Part shown: piece after piece, positions 23,894 to 32,237 of the stretch | How the letters are laid out: every line of letters starts with the position of its first letter | How positions within the stretch are numbered: position 1 is the stretch's first letter | Origin: Paractinoplanes atraurantiacus | GTDB taxonomy: Bacteria; Actinomycetota; Actinomycetes; Mycobacteriales; Micromonosporaceae | Reading direction: 5' to 3' | Length of the DNA: 64,000 bases | Assembly (NCBI RefSeq): GCF_900215205.1 | Contig: NZ_OBDY01000029.1 | Location: 62,001-126,000, forward strand | Notes under the pieces: model-generated | Database searches by the model: none | Seen by the model: the letters and a program-made list of their open reading frames with translations, nothing else | Told to the model about the DNA's origin: nothing | Made by a program: the position numbers and the translations under genes

Positions 23894-25248
23894 CCGACCT
23901 GGCGCCGGCACTGACCGGGACACCGTCCTTCGTCATCTCCCCCGACGACGACCGCCGCGACTACCACCGGCTGCGGCGGCGGGTCTTCGTCGACGAGCAG
24001 GCCCTGTTCACCGGCGACGACCGCGACGAGGCCGACGACGATCCGCGGACGGTGGTGCTGGTCGCCCGGGACTCCGGCGGCACCGTTCTCGGCGGGGTCC
24101 GTCTCGGCCCGGCCGGGCCGGGTCCGGACATCGGCTGGTGGAACGGCGGCCGGCTGGTCGTCGACCCCGCGGTGCGCGGCACCCGCGGCATCGGGCCCGC
24201 CCTGATCCGCGCGGCGTGCGCCCACGCCGAATCGGCCGGCGCCCTTCGGTTCGACGCCACCGTGCAACACCGGTGGGAAGCCATGTTCGGCCGGCTCGGC
24301 TGGCAGCGGGTACGCCGCACGGTGGTGGCCGGCCGGCCGCACACGCGGATGCGGTGGCCGATCCGCCGCCTGCACGACCTGGCCGCGGCGGCCAAGAGCC
24401 CGCTCGGCGACCTCGTCCACGGCCTCGCCCCGGCCGGCTGGGCCGGCGACGACGGCGCCCCCGTCCCCGGCAGCGATCTGATCGCCGCCTGCGACGCCAT
24501 CCTGCCGTCCATGGTCGAACGGGACCCGGAATGGGCCGGCTGGTGCGCCGTCCTGGTCAACGTCAACGACCTGGCCGCCATGGGCGCGGCGCCGGTGGGG
24601 CTGCTCAACGCGGTCGCCGGGCGCGACGCCGCCTTCGTGGCCCGGGTCCTGACCGGGCTGCGGCGCGCCGCACAGGCGTACGGCGTGCCGGTCCTCGGCG
24701 GGCACACCCAACTCGGCGTTCCGGCCGCGCTGTCGGCGACCGCGCTCGGGCGCGCCGCCCACCCGGTACCCGGCGGCGGAGGCCGTCCCGGGCACCGGAT
24801 CCGGCTCACCGCCGACCTCGGCGGCCGCTGGCGGCCCGGCTATCAGGGCCGGCAATGGGACTCGACCAGCCGGCGCAGCCCGGCCGAGCTCCAGGAGATG
24901 ACCGGCTTCGTGGGCGCGGCCCGGCCGGCCGCGGCCAAGGACGTGTCCATGGCCGGCATCGCCGGAACGCTCGGGATGCTGGCCGAGGCCAGCGGTTGCG
25001 GCGCGATCCTCGACGTCGCCGCCGTTCCCCGGCCGGCCGCGGCGACCGCCGGCGACTGGCTCACCTGCTTCCCCGGCTTCGCCATGCTCACCGCCGGCGA
25101 GCTGCGGGCGGCGCCGAGCGGCCCCGCCGTCACCGCCGGCTGCGGCGAGCTCGTCGCCGGACAGGGGGTCCAGCTGCGCTGGCCCGACGGAGAACTCACC
25201 CCCGCGATCGGCGGCGGTGTCACGGGATTGGGGACGGCCACATCATGA
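23890..25248 (+). CDS. Fused MSMEG_0567/Sll0786 GNAT and Sll0787 AIR synthase-like protein
   Basis: A 452-residue two-domain protein. Residues 1-155 are a GNAT acetyltransferase (YHRLRRRVFVDEQALF at the start, then GGRLVVDPAVRGTRGIGPAL for acetyl-CoA binding). From about residue 165 to the end is a PurM/AIR-synthase-like ATP-grasping fold (LIAACDAILPSMVERD, then WCAVLVNVNDLAAMGAAPVG with the metal-binding Asp, and VPVLGGHTQLG). In cyanobacteria the halves are separate genes, sll0786 and sll0787. AIR synthase-like proteins activate carbonyl oxygens with ATP. Overlaps both neighbours by ATGA. Confidence 0.85.
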   Translation: MTDLAPALTGTPSFVISPDDDRRDYHRLRRRVFVDEQALFTGDDRDEADDDPRTVVLVARDSGGTVLGGVRLGPAGPGPDIGWWNGGRLVVDPAVRGTRGIGPALIRAACAHAESAGALRFDATVQHRWEAMFGRLGWQRVRRTVVAGRPHTRMRWPIRRLHDLAAAAKSPLGDLVHGLAPAGWAGDDGAPVPGSDLIAACDAILPSMVERDPEWAGWCAVLVNVNDLAAMGAAPVGLLNAVAGRDAAFVARVLTGLRRAAQAYGVPVLGGHTQLGVPAALSATALGRAAHPVPGGGGRPGHRIRLTADLGGRWRPGYQGRQWDSTSRRSPAELQEMTGFVGAARPAAAKDVSMAGIAGTLGMLAEASGCGAILDVAAVPRPAAATAGDWLTCFPGFAMLTAGELRAAPSGPAVTAGCGELVAGQGVQLRWPDGELTPAIGGGVTGLGTATS

Positions 25249-26066
25249 CCAGCATCCGGATGGCCGCGGTCGCGGAGCCCTTCGACCGCGACCTGGACGG
25301 CGACTTCACCCGCATCGAGAAGATCATCGGCGCGGCGCGGGCCGACGGCGTACGGCTGCTCGCCCTGCCCGAGGCGGCCCTCGGCGGATATCTGGCCGAC
25401 CTCGACGGCGACGCCGAGCAGCCGCCCGCGCTGCGGATCGACGGCCCCGAGATCGCCCGGCTCGTCGACCTCGCCGGCGACATGGTGGTCTGCGCCGGCT
25501 TCTGCGAGGCGGACGGTGACCGCCGCTACAACACCGTGGTGGCGGTCGGCGCGGGCCGCGTCCTCGGCCGGCACCGCAAGGTGCACCAGCCGTTGCGGGA
25601 GAACGCCAGCTACGACTCGGGCGACGGCTTCGCCGCCTTCGACACGCCGGTCGGCCGGATCGGCCTGCTCATCTGCTACGACAAGGCGTTCCCGGAGTCG
25701 GCCCGGGCCCTGGCGCTCGACGGCGCGCAGATCATCGTGTGCGTGTCGGCCTGGCCCGGCAGCCGCACGAACGCGCCGGACGACCTGGTCGACGACCGCT
25801 GGACCCGCCGCTTCGACCTGTTCGACCGGGCCCGGGCGCTCGAGAACCAGGTCGTGTGGCTGTCGGCCAACCAGGCCGGCCGGTTCGGCTCGCTCCGATT
25901 CGTGTGCAGCGCCAAGGTGGTCGACCCCGGCGGCGACGTGCTGGCCACCACCGGCTGCGCGGCCGGCGTGGCGGTCGCCGACGTCGAAGTGGCCGAGTCA
26001 CTGGCCGCCGCCCGCCGGTACATGGGTCACCTGCGGGACCGGCGCCCGGACACGTACCGATCGTGA
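25245..26066 (+). CDS. Nitrilase-superfamily carbon-nitrogen hydrolase (intact triad)
   Basis: A 273-residue nitrilase/amidase-fold enzyme. The catalytic triad is complete: Glu43 in ALPEAALGG, Lys112 in GRHRKVHQP and Cys144 in LLICYDKAFPES. The protein is much shorter than the 340-residue Sll0784 nitrilase of cyanobacterial Nit1C clusters and looks closer to omega-amidase or carbamoylase-type members. It would hydrolyse a C-N bond of the pathway product or intermediate. The start overlaps the previous stop by ATGA, and the next gene starts inside its stop (GTGA). It is clearly related along its whole length to the next gene. Confidence 0.85.
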   Translation: MTSIRMAAVAEPFDRDLDGDFTRIEKIIGAARADGVRLLALPEAALGGYLADLDGDAEQPPALRIDGPEIARLVDLAGDMVVCAGFCEADGDRRYNTVVAVGAGRVLGRHRKVHQPLRENASYDSGDGFAAFDTPVGRIGLLICYDKAFPESARALALDGAQIIVCVSAWPGSRTNAPDDLVDDRWTRRFDLFDRARALENQVVWLSANQAGRFGSLRFVCSAKVVDPGGDVLATTGCAAGVAVADVEVAESLAAARRYMGHLRDRRPDTYRS

Positions 26067-26899
26067 CGCTCACCCGCATCGCCGCGGCGGCCGCGCACTT
26101 CGGCCGTGACATCGAGTACGACCTCGGCCGCATCGGCAAGCTCATCGGCGACGCCCGGCAGGCCGGCGCCGACCTGCTCGTGCTGCCGGACGCCGCGATC
26201 GGCGGCTACCTGGCCGACCTGCGCCGTCCCGATCCGGACGCGCTGCCGCCCGCCTTCACCGCGGACGACGCGGTCCTGCGGCGGGTCGCCGCGCTGGCCC
26301 GGGAGATGGTGGTGTGCGTCGGCTACTGCGAGGCCGACGGCGACGACCGCTACAACGCGGCGATCTGCCTGTCCGGCGACGGGATCCTCGGCCGGCACCG
26401 CAAGGTCCACCTGCCTGCGGCCGAGGTCACCGTGTACCGCCCCGGCGACGACTTCACCCCGTTCGACACCCCGGTGGGCCGGATCGGCATGCTCATCGAC
26501 TACGACAAGACGTTCCCGGAGTCGGCCCGGACCCTGGCCCTCGGCGGCGCGCGGATCCTGGCCTGCCTGTCGGCGTGGCCGGCCAGCATCACCAATCAGG
26601 CGCCCAAGCTGTCCCAGGACCGCCAGTCGCGGCTGTTCGACCTCTACGACTGCGCCCGCGCCGCCGAGAACCAGGTCGTCGTGGTCTCCTCCAACCAGAC
26701 CGGCGCGGTCGGCGGCCTGCGCTTCCTCGGCCAGGCCAAAGTGGTCGGCCCGGCCGGGAACGTCCTGGCCCGGACCTGGGCCAAGGCCGGTCTCGCGGTC
26801 GCCGAGCTGGACGTCGAAGCCGAGATCAGCGCCGCTCGCCGGGTCCTGCGCCACCTCGACGAGTTGCGACCCGACACCTACCGGACGGCGGCGCCATGA
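26063..26899 (+). CDS. Nitrilase-fold protein lacking the catalytic Cys and Glu (pseudoenzyme)
   Basis: A 278-residue paralogue of the preceding hydrolase. The fold landmarks align without large gaps, but two of the three catalytic residues differ. The Glu position is Asp43 in LPDAAIGGYLADL. The nucleophile position is Asp146 in GMLIDYDKTFPES (codon GAC at 26498-26500). Lys114 in GRHRKVH and Glu121 are kept. It is intact, has ordinary codon use and is translationally coupled, so it is unlikely to be a decaying gene. A regulatory or structural subunit that pairs with the active paralogue is the simplest reading. Start: GTG at 26063 overlapping the previous TGA. Confidence 0.85.
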   Translation: MTLTRIAAAAAHFGRDIEYDLGRIGKLIGDARQAGADLLVLPDAAIGGYLADLRRPDPDALPPAFTADDAVLRRVAALAREMVVCVGYCEADGDDRYNAAICLSGDGILGRHRKVHLPAAEVTVYRPGDDFTPFDTPVGRIGMLIDYDKTFPESARTLALGGARILACLSAWPASITNQAPKLSQDRQSRLFDLYDCARAAENQVVVVSSNQTGAVGGLRFLGQAKVVGPAGNVLARTWAKAGLAVAELDVEAEISAARRVLRHLDELRPDTYRTAAP

Positions 26900-27945
26900 G
26901 GATCGCCCTGCTCACCTACTCGACCCGCCCGCGCGGCGGCGTCGTCCACACGCTCGCGCTGGCCGAGGCCCTGGCCGCCCTCGGGCACGACGTCACCGTC
27001 TGGACGCTGGGCCGCGGCGGTGGCTTCTTCCGGCCGGTCGACCCGGCCGTCACCCTGCGGGTCGTGCCGTTCCCGCCGGTCGAGGGTGAGAGCGTCGGCG
27101 CGCGCATCCTGCGCTCCATCGCGCTGTTGCGAGAGGCGTTCACCCCTTCGGCGTACGACATCGTGCACGCCCAGGACTGCATCAGCGCCAACGCCGTCGA
27201 CCGCTGCGTCCGGACGATCCACCACCTCGACCAGTTCACCACCCCGGAGCTGAAGGCCTGCCACGAGCGGGCGATCGTCCGCCCGTACGCCCACCTCTGC
27301 GTCTCGCAGGCGGTGGCGGCCGAGGTCCGGGCGGGCTGGGGTCTCGAACCCGGCGTGATCCCCAACGGCGTCGACGCCGCCCGTTTCGCCGCGGCCGAGC
27401 CGTCGGCCGCGCACGGCCGCTACCTGCTGGCCGTCGGCGGCATCGAGCCCCGCAAGGGCTCGCTCGACCTGCTGGAGGCCTACGCCCTGCTCCGGCGGGA
27501 CCACCCGGAGCTCCGCCTGGTCGTGGCCGGCGGGGAGACCCTGTTCGACTATCGCGCCTACCGGGCCGAGTGGGAGGCCCGGGCCGCGGCACTGGCCGTG
27601 GAGCCGGTCGTGCTGGGCGCGGTCGACCACGACGAACTGCCCGGCATCGTGGCCGGCGCGGCGGCGTTCGCCTTCCCCTCGACCAAGGAGGGCTTCGGCC
27701 TGGCCGCCATGGAGGCCCTGGCCGCCCGGGTGCCGGTGGTCGTCCGCGACCTGCCCGTCCTGCGCGAGGTGTTCGGCGCCTCCGTCCGATACGGCAGCGA
27801 CCCCCACTCACTCGCCGCGGCCCTGCGCGAGGCGGTCGAAAACCCCGGCCCCGGCCGGGAGAAGGCCGGTCAGGAGCTCGCCTTCGCCCACACCTGGGAG
27901 GCGGCCGCGCGAGCCCACGTCAGGTTCTATCAGCAGCTGGCGTGA
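26896..27945 (+). CDS. MSMEG_0565 family glycosyltransferase (GT4)
   Basis: A 349-residue GT-B fold glycosyltransferase, last gene of the Nit1C-type operon. The N-terminal GTF has LLTYSTRPRGGVVHTLALAE. The C-terminal half has AVGGIEPRKGSLDLLEAYAL and the donor-binding FAFPSTKEGFGLAAMEALAA with the E-x7-E pattern. The membership of a sugar transferase suggests that the pathway product is a glycosylated nitrogenous metabolite. Its start overlaps the pseudo-nitrilase stop, and its 3' end overlaps the converging XRE-cupin gene by 26 bases. Confidence 0.88.
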   Translation: MRIALLTYSTRPRGGVVHTLALAEALAALGHDVTVWTLGRGGGFFRPVDPAVTLRVVPFPPVEGESVGARILRSIALLREAFTPSAYDIVHAQDCISANAVDRCVRTIHHLDQFTTPELKACHERAIVRPYAHLCVSQAVAAEVRAGWGLEPGVIPNGVDAARFAAAEPSAAHGRYLLAVGGIEPRKGSLDLLEAYALLRRDHPELRLVVAGGETLFDYRAYRAEWEARAAALAVEPVVLGAVDHDELPGIVAGAAAFAFPSTKEGFGLAAMEALAARVPVVVRDLPVLREVFGASVRYGSDPHSLAAALREAVENPGPGREKAGQELAFAHTWEAAARAHVRFYQQLA

Positions 27946-28516
27946 CGCCTCGTACGTGTGCCCGTTCGCCCTGCTTGCCGACGAGGCTGAGGAACTCCAC
28001 GGGTCCCGAGCTGGTGGCCCCGAACCAGTGCGGGGTCCGTGTGTCGAACTCCGCGGCCTCGCCCGGCTCGAGGACGAGGTCGTGCGGGCCGAGAACGAGC
28101 CTCAGCCGGCCGTTGAGGACGAACGCCCAGTCCCAGCCCTCGTGCGTGCGCAGACGCGGCTGATCGTCGTCGCGGCCGGCCGGCAGGACGAACTTGTAGG
28201 CCTGGATACCGCCGGGGCGGCGGGTGAGCGGCACGATCGTCGTGCCGTCCGTGGTGGCCAGCGGGCGCATGTTGACGCGGGGGTCGCCGGTCGGCGGCGC
28301 GTCGACGAGCTCGTCCAGGGTGACACCGTACGCGCGGGCCAGCGGCAGCAGCTGTTCGAGCGTGGGCAGCCGGAGACCGCCCTCGAGCCGGGACAGCGTG
28401 CTGATCGAGATGCCGGTCCGCTCGGCCAGGTCGGTCAGGGTGATGTCGCGACGCCGGCGGAGCTCCTTGAGCCGGGGCCCTACGCCGCCGAGGGTGCGTT
28501 TTGTCGAGTCGTCCAT
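27920..28516 (-). CDS. XRE-family regulator with C-terminal cupin domain
   Basis: A 198-residue regulator. The helix-turn-helix is at about residues 14-70 (LKELRRRRDITLTDLAERTG, then ISTLSRLEGGLRLPTL), and a cupin sensor at about 105-185 (LRTHEGWDWAFVLNGRLRLV, then DTRTPHWFGA). Start: ATG at 28516. A perfect inverted repeat lies seven bases upstream, in the 120-bp gap shared with the divergent MFS pump. Autoregulation and control of the pump are therefore likely. The CAAAAT near the start also suggests a leaderless mRNA. Confidence 0.9.
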   Translation of the reverse strand: MDDSTKRTLGGVGPRLKELRRRRDITLTDLAERTGISISTLSRLEGGLRLPTLEQLLPLARAYGVTLDELVDAPPTGDPRVNMRPLATTDGTTIVPLTRRPGGIQAYKFVLPAGRDDDQPRLRTHEGWDWAFVLNGRLRLVLGPHDLVLEPGEAAEFDTRTPHWFGATSSGPVEFLSLVGKQGERAHVRGVTPAADRT

Positions 28517-28523
28517 AGCGCCA

Positions 28524-28541
28524 TTTTGCCATTCGGCAAAA
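28524..28541. promoter_or_regulatory. Perfect inverted repeat, likely XRE-cupin operator
   Basis: TTTTGCC-ATTC-GGCAAAA, with 7-bp perfect arms and a 4-bp spacer, starts 8 bases upstream of the XRE start codon. A further TTTGCC half-site follows at 28545-28550. It is strikingly AT-rich for this genome. Confidence 0.7.
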
Positions 28542-28636
28542 CTCTTTGCCGCATGGACGCGGGCTTGCGCATGCTCGTCGAGCGGGTGCCACACGGCCCC
28601 GTTGAGCTGCTCCTTCGGCCTTCGTGAGGAAGAACC

Positions 28637-30235
28637 ATGAGCAACACCATCGACGACCCCCGACGGCGCCGCCTGATCCTGATCGCGGTGTGCGTGGCCT
28701 TGATGGCCGTCATCGCCTCGGTGACCGGCCTGAATGTCGCCCAGCCGGAGCTCGCCGTCGAGTTCGGCGCCTCGCAGAGCGAGGTGCTGTGGATCATCAA
28801 CAGCTACACCATGACGCTGGCCGCCCTGCTGCTGCCGCTCGGGGCGTTCGGCGACCGGCGCGGGCGCAAGCCGGTGCTCCTGCTGGGCCTGCTTCTGTTC
28901 GGCGCCGCGAACGTCGCCGCCGGCCTGGCCACCTCGGCCGAGATCATGCTCGCGTCCCGCATCGTCTCCGGCGCCGGAGCTGCGATGATCATGCCGGTCA
29001 CGCTGGCGGTGATCACGTCGACCTTCCCCGAGGAGGAACGGTCCAAGGGCATCGGGGTCTGGACCGCGGTGGCCGGCGGCGGTGGCATCCTCGGGATGTA
29101 CCTGTCCGCCCTGCTGGTCGATGTCGCCACCTGGCGGTGGCTGTTCGTCCTGCCCGTCGTGCTCGTCCTGGTGTCGTTCGCGATGGTCGCCCGGTCCGTT
29201 CCCGACTCCCGCGAGCACACCGCGCACCGGTTCGACACCGTCGGGTCGGCGGCCTCGGCCGTCGCCGTGCTCGCTCTGATCTTCGTCCTGCACGAGGGCC
29301 CGGTGAACGGATGGACCAAGCCTTCGACGGTCATCGGGCTCGGCGCCGGTCTGCTGGCCGCGATCGGATTCGTCGTGGGGGAACTGCGCCAACCGGCGCC
29401 GCTGCTCGACATCCGGCTCTTCCGCCGGCGGGGTCTGGCCGGCGGGTCACTCGTCCTCCTGGTCGTCTTCGGAGTGCAGGCGGGCATCTTCGTCGTGCTC
29501 TTCCCGTTCCTGCAGGCCGTGCTGGGCTGGTCGGCGCTCCGGGCGACCCTGGCCATGATGCCGATGGCGCTGCTGATGATGCTCGCCTCCGGCCTCGCCC
29601 CCAAGGTGAGCGCCCGGATCGGAAGCCGCGCGACGATGGCCCTGGGCATCCTGGCTGGAGGCGCCGGCCTCGCCCTCATGGCGATCCTGGTCTCCGTCGA
29701 CGGCGGCTACCGGTCGGTGCTGCCCGGCACGCTCGCCATGGGCCTGGGCATGGGCCTGTCCATGACGCCCTCGACCGAGGCGATCACCGGTTCCCTGCCG
29801 GCCGAGAGTCAGGGCGTCGCCTCCGCTCTGAACGACGTGACCCGCGAGTTCGGCACCGCCCTCGGCGTCGCCCTGCTCGGCGCGGTGCTCTCCGCCGGCT
29901 ACCGCGGCGCCATCGAGTCCCGGCTCAACGGCGTGCCGGCGGACGTGGCCGGCACCGCCCGCGAAGGCGTCGCCAACGCCATCGCCGTGGCCGGTGAGAG
30001 TGGAACGCGCGCCGAGGCGCTGCTGTCGGCGGCCAAGGAGTCGTTCGTCGACGGGTGGCAGCAGGCGATGTGGGCCGGAGCCGCCGTCATGGCCGCCCTC
30101 CTCGTCTACGTCGTGGCCCGGGGCCCGCAGCGCGTCGCGCCGTCAATCACGGGGAAGGTCCCGGTGGCGGGCGAACCAGCGCTCGGCGTAAAGGCCTCCG
30201 CCCAGGGCGGCCATGGCCGGGACGAAGAGCAGTAG
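28637..30235 (+). CDS. DHA2-type 14-helix MFS efflux transporter
   Basis: A drug:H+ antiporter of 532 residues with about 14 membrane helices. The first helices and motif A (GAFGDRRGRKPVLLLG) are at about residues 15-85, motif C-like GAGAAMIMPVTLAVITS follows helix 4, and GVASALNDVTREFGTALGVA is typical of the QacA/EmrB group. It would export a hydrophobic or cationic compound. It is divergent from the XRE-cupin gene, its likely repressor. The last 31 codons overlap antisense the small membrane gene at 30143. Confidence 0.88.
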   Translation: MSNTIDDPRRRRLILIAVCVALMAVIASVTGLNVAQPELAVEFGASQSEVLWIINSYTMTLAALLLPLGAFGDRRGRKPVLLLGLLLFGAANVAAGLATSAEIMLASRIVSGAGAAMIMPVTLAVITSTFPEEERSKGIGVWTAVAGGGGILGMYLSALLVDVATWRWLFVLPVVLVLVSFAMVARSVPDSREHTAHRFDTVGSAASAVAVLALIFVLHEGPVNGWTKPSTVIGLGAGLLAAIGFVVGELRQPAPLLDIRLFRRRGLAGGSLVLLVVFGVQAGIFVVLFPFLQAVLGWSALRATLAMMPMALLMMLASGLAPKVSARIGSRATMALGILAGGAGLALMAILVSVDGGYRSVLPGTLAMGLGMGLSMTPSTEAITGSLPAESQGVASALNDVTREFGTALGVALLGAVLSAGYRGAIESRLNGVPADVAGTAREGVANAIAVAGESGTRAEALLSAAKESFVDGWQQAMWAGAAVMAALLVYVVARGPQRVAPSITGKVPVAGEPALGVKASAQGGHGRDEEQ

Positions 30236-30373
30236 GGCCGTGATGAACGAGTAGTCCTTGCCGTCGGCCGCCAGCAGGGCGATCGGCGGCAGGAGCAGCA
30301 GGCCGACCATTACGTACAGCCAGACGGGCTGCTCGCGGGGAAGGCGGCGCAGGAATCCGGTGTGGTTGGTCAT
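30143..30373 (-). CDS. Small two-helix membrane protein
   Basis: A 76-residue protein. Two hydrophobic segments (VWLYVMVGLLLLPPIALLA and FITALLLFVPAMAALGGGL) are joined by a short charged loop, with Arg-rich ends. The start is ATG at 30373. Its 3' part overlaps the end of the MFS gene in antisense by 93 bases; the hydrophobic pattern supports real coding. It is divergent, 43 bases away, from the PAP2-like gene. Function unknown. Confidence 0.55.
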   Translation of the reverse strand: MTNHTGFLRRLPREQPVWLYVMVGLLLLPPIALLAADGKDYSFITALLLFVPAMAALGGGLYAERWFARHRDLPRD

Positions 30374-30416
30374 GTTTCCGGCATACCCGAAACGGGCGGG
30401 ACCTATCGTTTCGCAG

Positions 30417-30974
30417 GTGACATCGCAACAAATCACCCTCGCCCGCGTCATCACCGAAGTCTTCGCCCCGGCGGTGCTGGTCACCGCCCTCCTGCTGGTG
30501 GTGGGCCGCTGGTGGGGCGTCCCGGCCGCCGTCTTCACCGCGGGCATTCCCATGGCGTACGTCTTCCGGGGCGTCCGCCGCGGCGACTGGGCCGACCACC
30601 ACATCCCCGAGCGCTCCCACCGCAAGGCCCCGCTGCTGTTCGGGGTGGCCTCGGTGGCCGTCGGCCTGACCGCGCTGATCCTGCTCGGCGCGCCGCGCTC
30701 CCTGCTCGCCCTGATGATCGCCGGCGTGGCCGGCCTGCTCGTGTTCGGCGCGGTCACCGCGTTCTGGAAGATGTCCATCCACGCCGGTGTCGCCGCCGGC
30801 ACGGTCGCCGTGCTGGTCACCGTCTACGGTCCGTGGGCCCTGGCCGGCGCGCTGTTGCTGCCGCTGATCGGCTGGTCCCGGGTGCGGCTCACCGCGCACA
30901 CCCCGGCCCAGGTGATCGCCGGAACGATGACCGGCGCCCTGATCGCCGGCACTGTCTTCCCCACACTGCGCTGA
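30417..30974 (+). CDS. PAP2-like integral membrane protein
   Basis: A 185-residue protein with about five membrane helices. The pattern WKMSIHAGVAAGTVAVL followed by LTAHTPAQVIAGTMTGAL keeps the spacing and the His residues of the C-terminal PAP2 phosphatase motifs, but the first motif (KX6RP) is not seen. It may be a lipid phosphatase with a reduced N-terminus. Start: GTG at 30417 (VTSQQITLARV); an in-frame ATG lies far upstream, overlapping other genes, and is less likely. Confidence 0.6.
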   Translation: MTSQQITLARVITEVFAPAVLVTALLLVVGRWWGVPAAVFTAGIPMAYVFRGVRRGDWADHHIPERSHRKAPLLFGVASVAVGLTALILLGAPRSLLALMIAGVAGLLVFGAVTAFWKMSIHAGVAAGTVAVLVTVYGPWALAGALLLPLIGWSRVRLTAHTPAQVIAGTMTGALIAGTVFPTLR

Positions 30975-30995
30975 TCGAAGGGGGACAATGAGATC

Positions 30996-31478
30996 ATGAC
31001 GTATCCTCCGCCGCTGTATCACGGGGACAAGGGCGAGGTCAGCGCGACCTACCGCCCGGACGGCACCGCCCCGGAGCTCGTCTATCCGACCAACGGCACC
31101 CGCGTGCACTATCTGTCCACGGGCGCCTCGACCAACGGGCTGTTCGGCCTCTACCGCTGGGAGTGCGGTCCGGGTGTCACCGGGCCCGACCCGCACTTCC
31201 ACCATTCGCTGGCCGAGAGCTTCTACATCCTCAACGGCGTCATGAGCATCTACAACGGTGAACGCTGGATCGAGGCGTCACCGGGCGACTACGTGCATGT
31301 CCCGCCCGGCGGCATCCACGCTTTCAAGAACCGCTCCGGCGCCCCGGTCTCGATGCTGCTGCACTTCTCGCCGGGCGCGCCCCGCGAGGGCTACTTCGAG
31401 GGCCTCGCCCACGTGAACGAGATGAGCGACGAGGAGAAGGCCGCCTTCTATCTGGAGCATGACAACATCTGGCTGTGA
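30996..31478 (+). CDS. Cupin-domain protein
   Basis: A single-domain protein of 160 residues with a conserved cupin: motif 1 PDPHFHHSLAESFYILNG (metal-binding His and Glu) and motif 2 VHVPPGGIHAFKN. A helical tail (NEMSDEEKAAFYLEHDN) follows, as in many quercetinase-like or sugar-binding cupins. GGGGG precedes the ATG. Its stop overlaps the GTG of the methyltransferase, so the two are translationally coupled and may work together. Substrate unknown. Confidence 0.82.
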   Translation: MTYPPPLYHGDKGEVSATYRPDGTAPELVYPTNGTRVHYLSTGASTNGLFGLYRWECGPGVTGPDPHFHHSLAESFYILNGVMSIYNGERWIEASPGDYVHVPPGGIHAFKNRSGAPVSMLLHFSPGAPREGYFEGLAHVNEMSDEEKAAFYLEHDNIWL

Positions 31479-32230
31479 CCCAGTCAGTGATCGATCTCTT
31501 CGACCGTGTGGCCGACCGCTACGACGAGGTGCTGCCCTTCTTCTCGGAGCTGGGCCGCCTCGTCGCCGAGCGGCTCCCCGGCGAAAACGGCGGCCGTCTT
31601 CTCGACATCGGGGCGGGCCGCGGTGCGATCGCCCTCCCGGCCCGCGACCGGGGTTTCGCGGTGACCGCCACCGACGCCGCTCCGCGCATGGCCACGCTGC
31701 TGGCCGCCGAGGGCGTCGACGTGGCCGTGGTGGACGCCGAACATCTGCCGTTTCCGGACGCCACCTTCGACGTGGTCACCGCCGGGCTCGTAATGCACCT
31801 TCTGGACAACCCCGATTCGGCCGTACGGGAGGTACGCCGCGTCCTGAAGCCCGGTGGCCTGTTCGCTTTCACGACGCCGGGCCGCGTGCCGGACGGCTTC
31901 GAGTTCGCCGACGGCGCGAACGCGCTGTTCGCCGAGTTCTCACGACACCTGCCGCCCGGCGGGAGCATGGGTGCGCCGTTCGACGAGTTCGAGTCCTTGG
32001 CCGCGGCCGGCTTCGCCGGGATCGAGGAGGCCGACCTGCGGGTCGAGATCCCGGTCGACGGCGCGGAGACCCTGTGGGAGTGGTTCCGTACGCACGGCAC
32101 CCGCAAGTTCCTCGACGACCTCGGCGACGAGCACCGGGCCCAGTTCCGGGCCCGGCTGCTCGCCGACCTCGAGGCCCGCGACCGCGTCGTGCTACGCCGT
32201 TACGCGTGGCTCTACACGGCCCGGGCCTGA
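31475..32230 (+). CDS. SAM-dependent methyltransferase
   Basis: A class I methyltransferase of 251 residues. Motif I is LLDIGAGRGAIALPA (about residues 41-55), followed by VTATDAAPRMA, the post-motif DAEHLPFPDATFDVV and VLKPGGLFAF. The C-terminal third (DLRVEIPVDGAETLWEWF) resembles small-molecule methyltransferases. Start: GTG at 31475, overlapping the cupin stop. Acceptor unknown. Confidence 0.85.
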   Translation: MTQSVIDLFDRVADRYDEVLPFFSELGRLVAERLPGENGGRLLDIGAGRGAIALPARDRGFAVTATDAAPRMATLLAAEGVDVAVVDAEHLPFPDATFDVVTAGLVMHLLDNPDSAVREVRRVLKPGGLFAFTTPGRVPDGFEFADGANALFAEFSRHLPPGGSMGAPFDEFESLAAAGFAGIEEADLRVEIPVDGAETLWEWFRTHGTRKFLDDLGDEHRAQFRARLLADLEARDRVVLRRYAWLYTARA

Positions 32231-32237
32231 CCGCCGC

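Noticed and set aside
30993..31478. Cupin as quercetinase or oxalate decarboxylase
   Set aside because: Only the general cupin metal motifs are visible; nothing supports a specific reaction.
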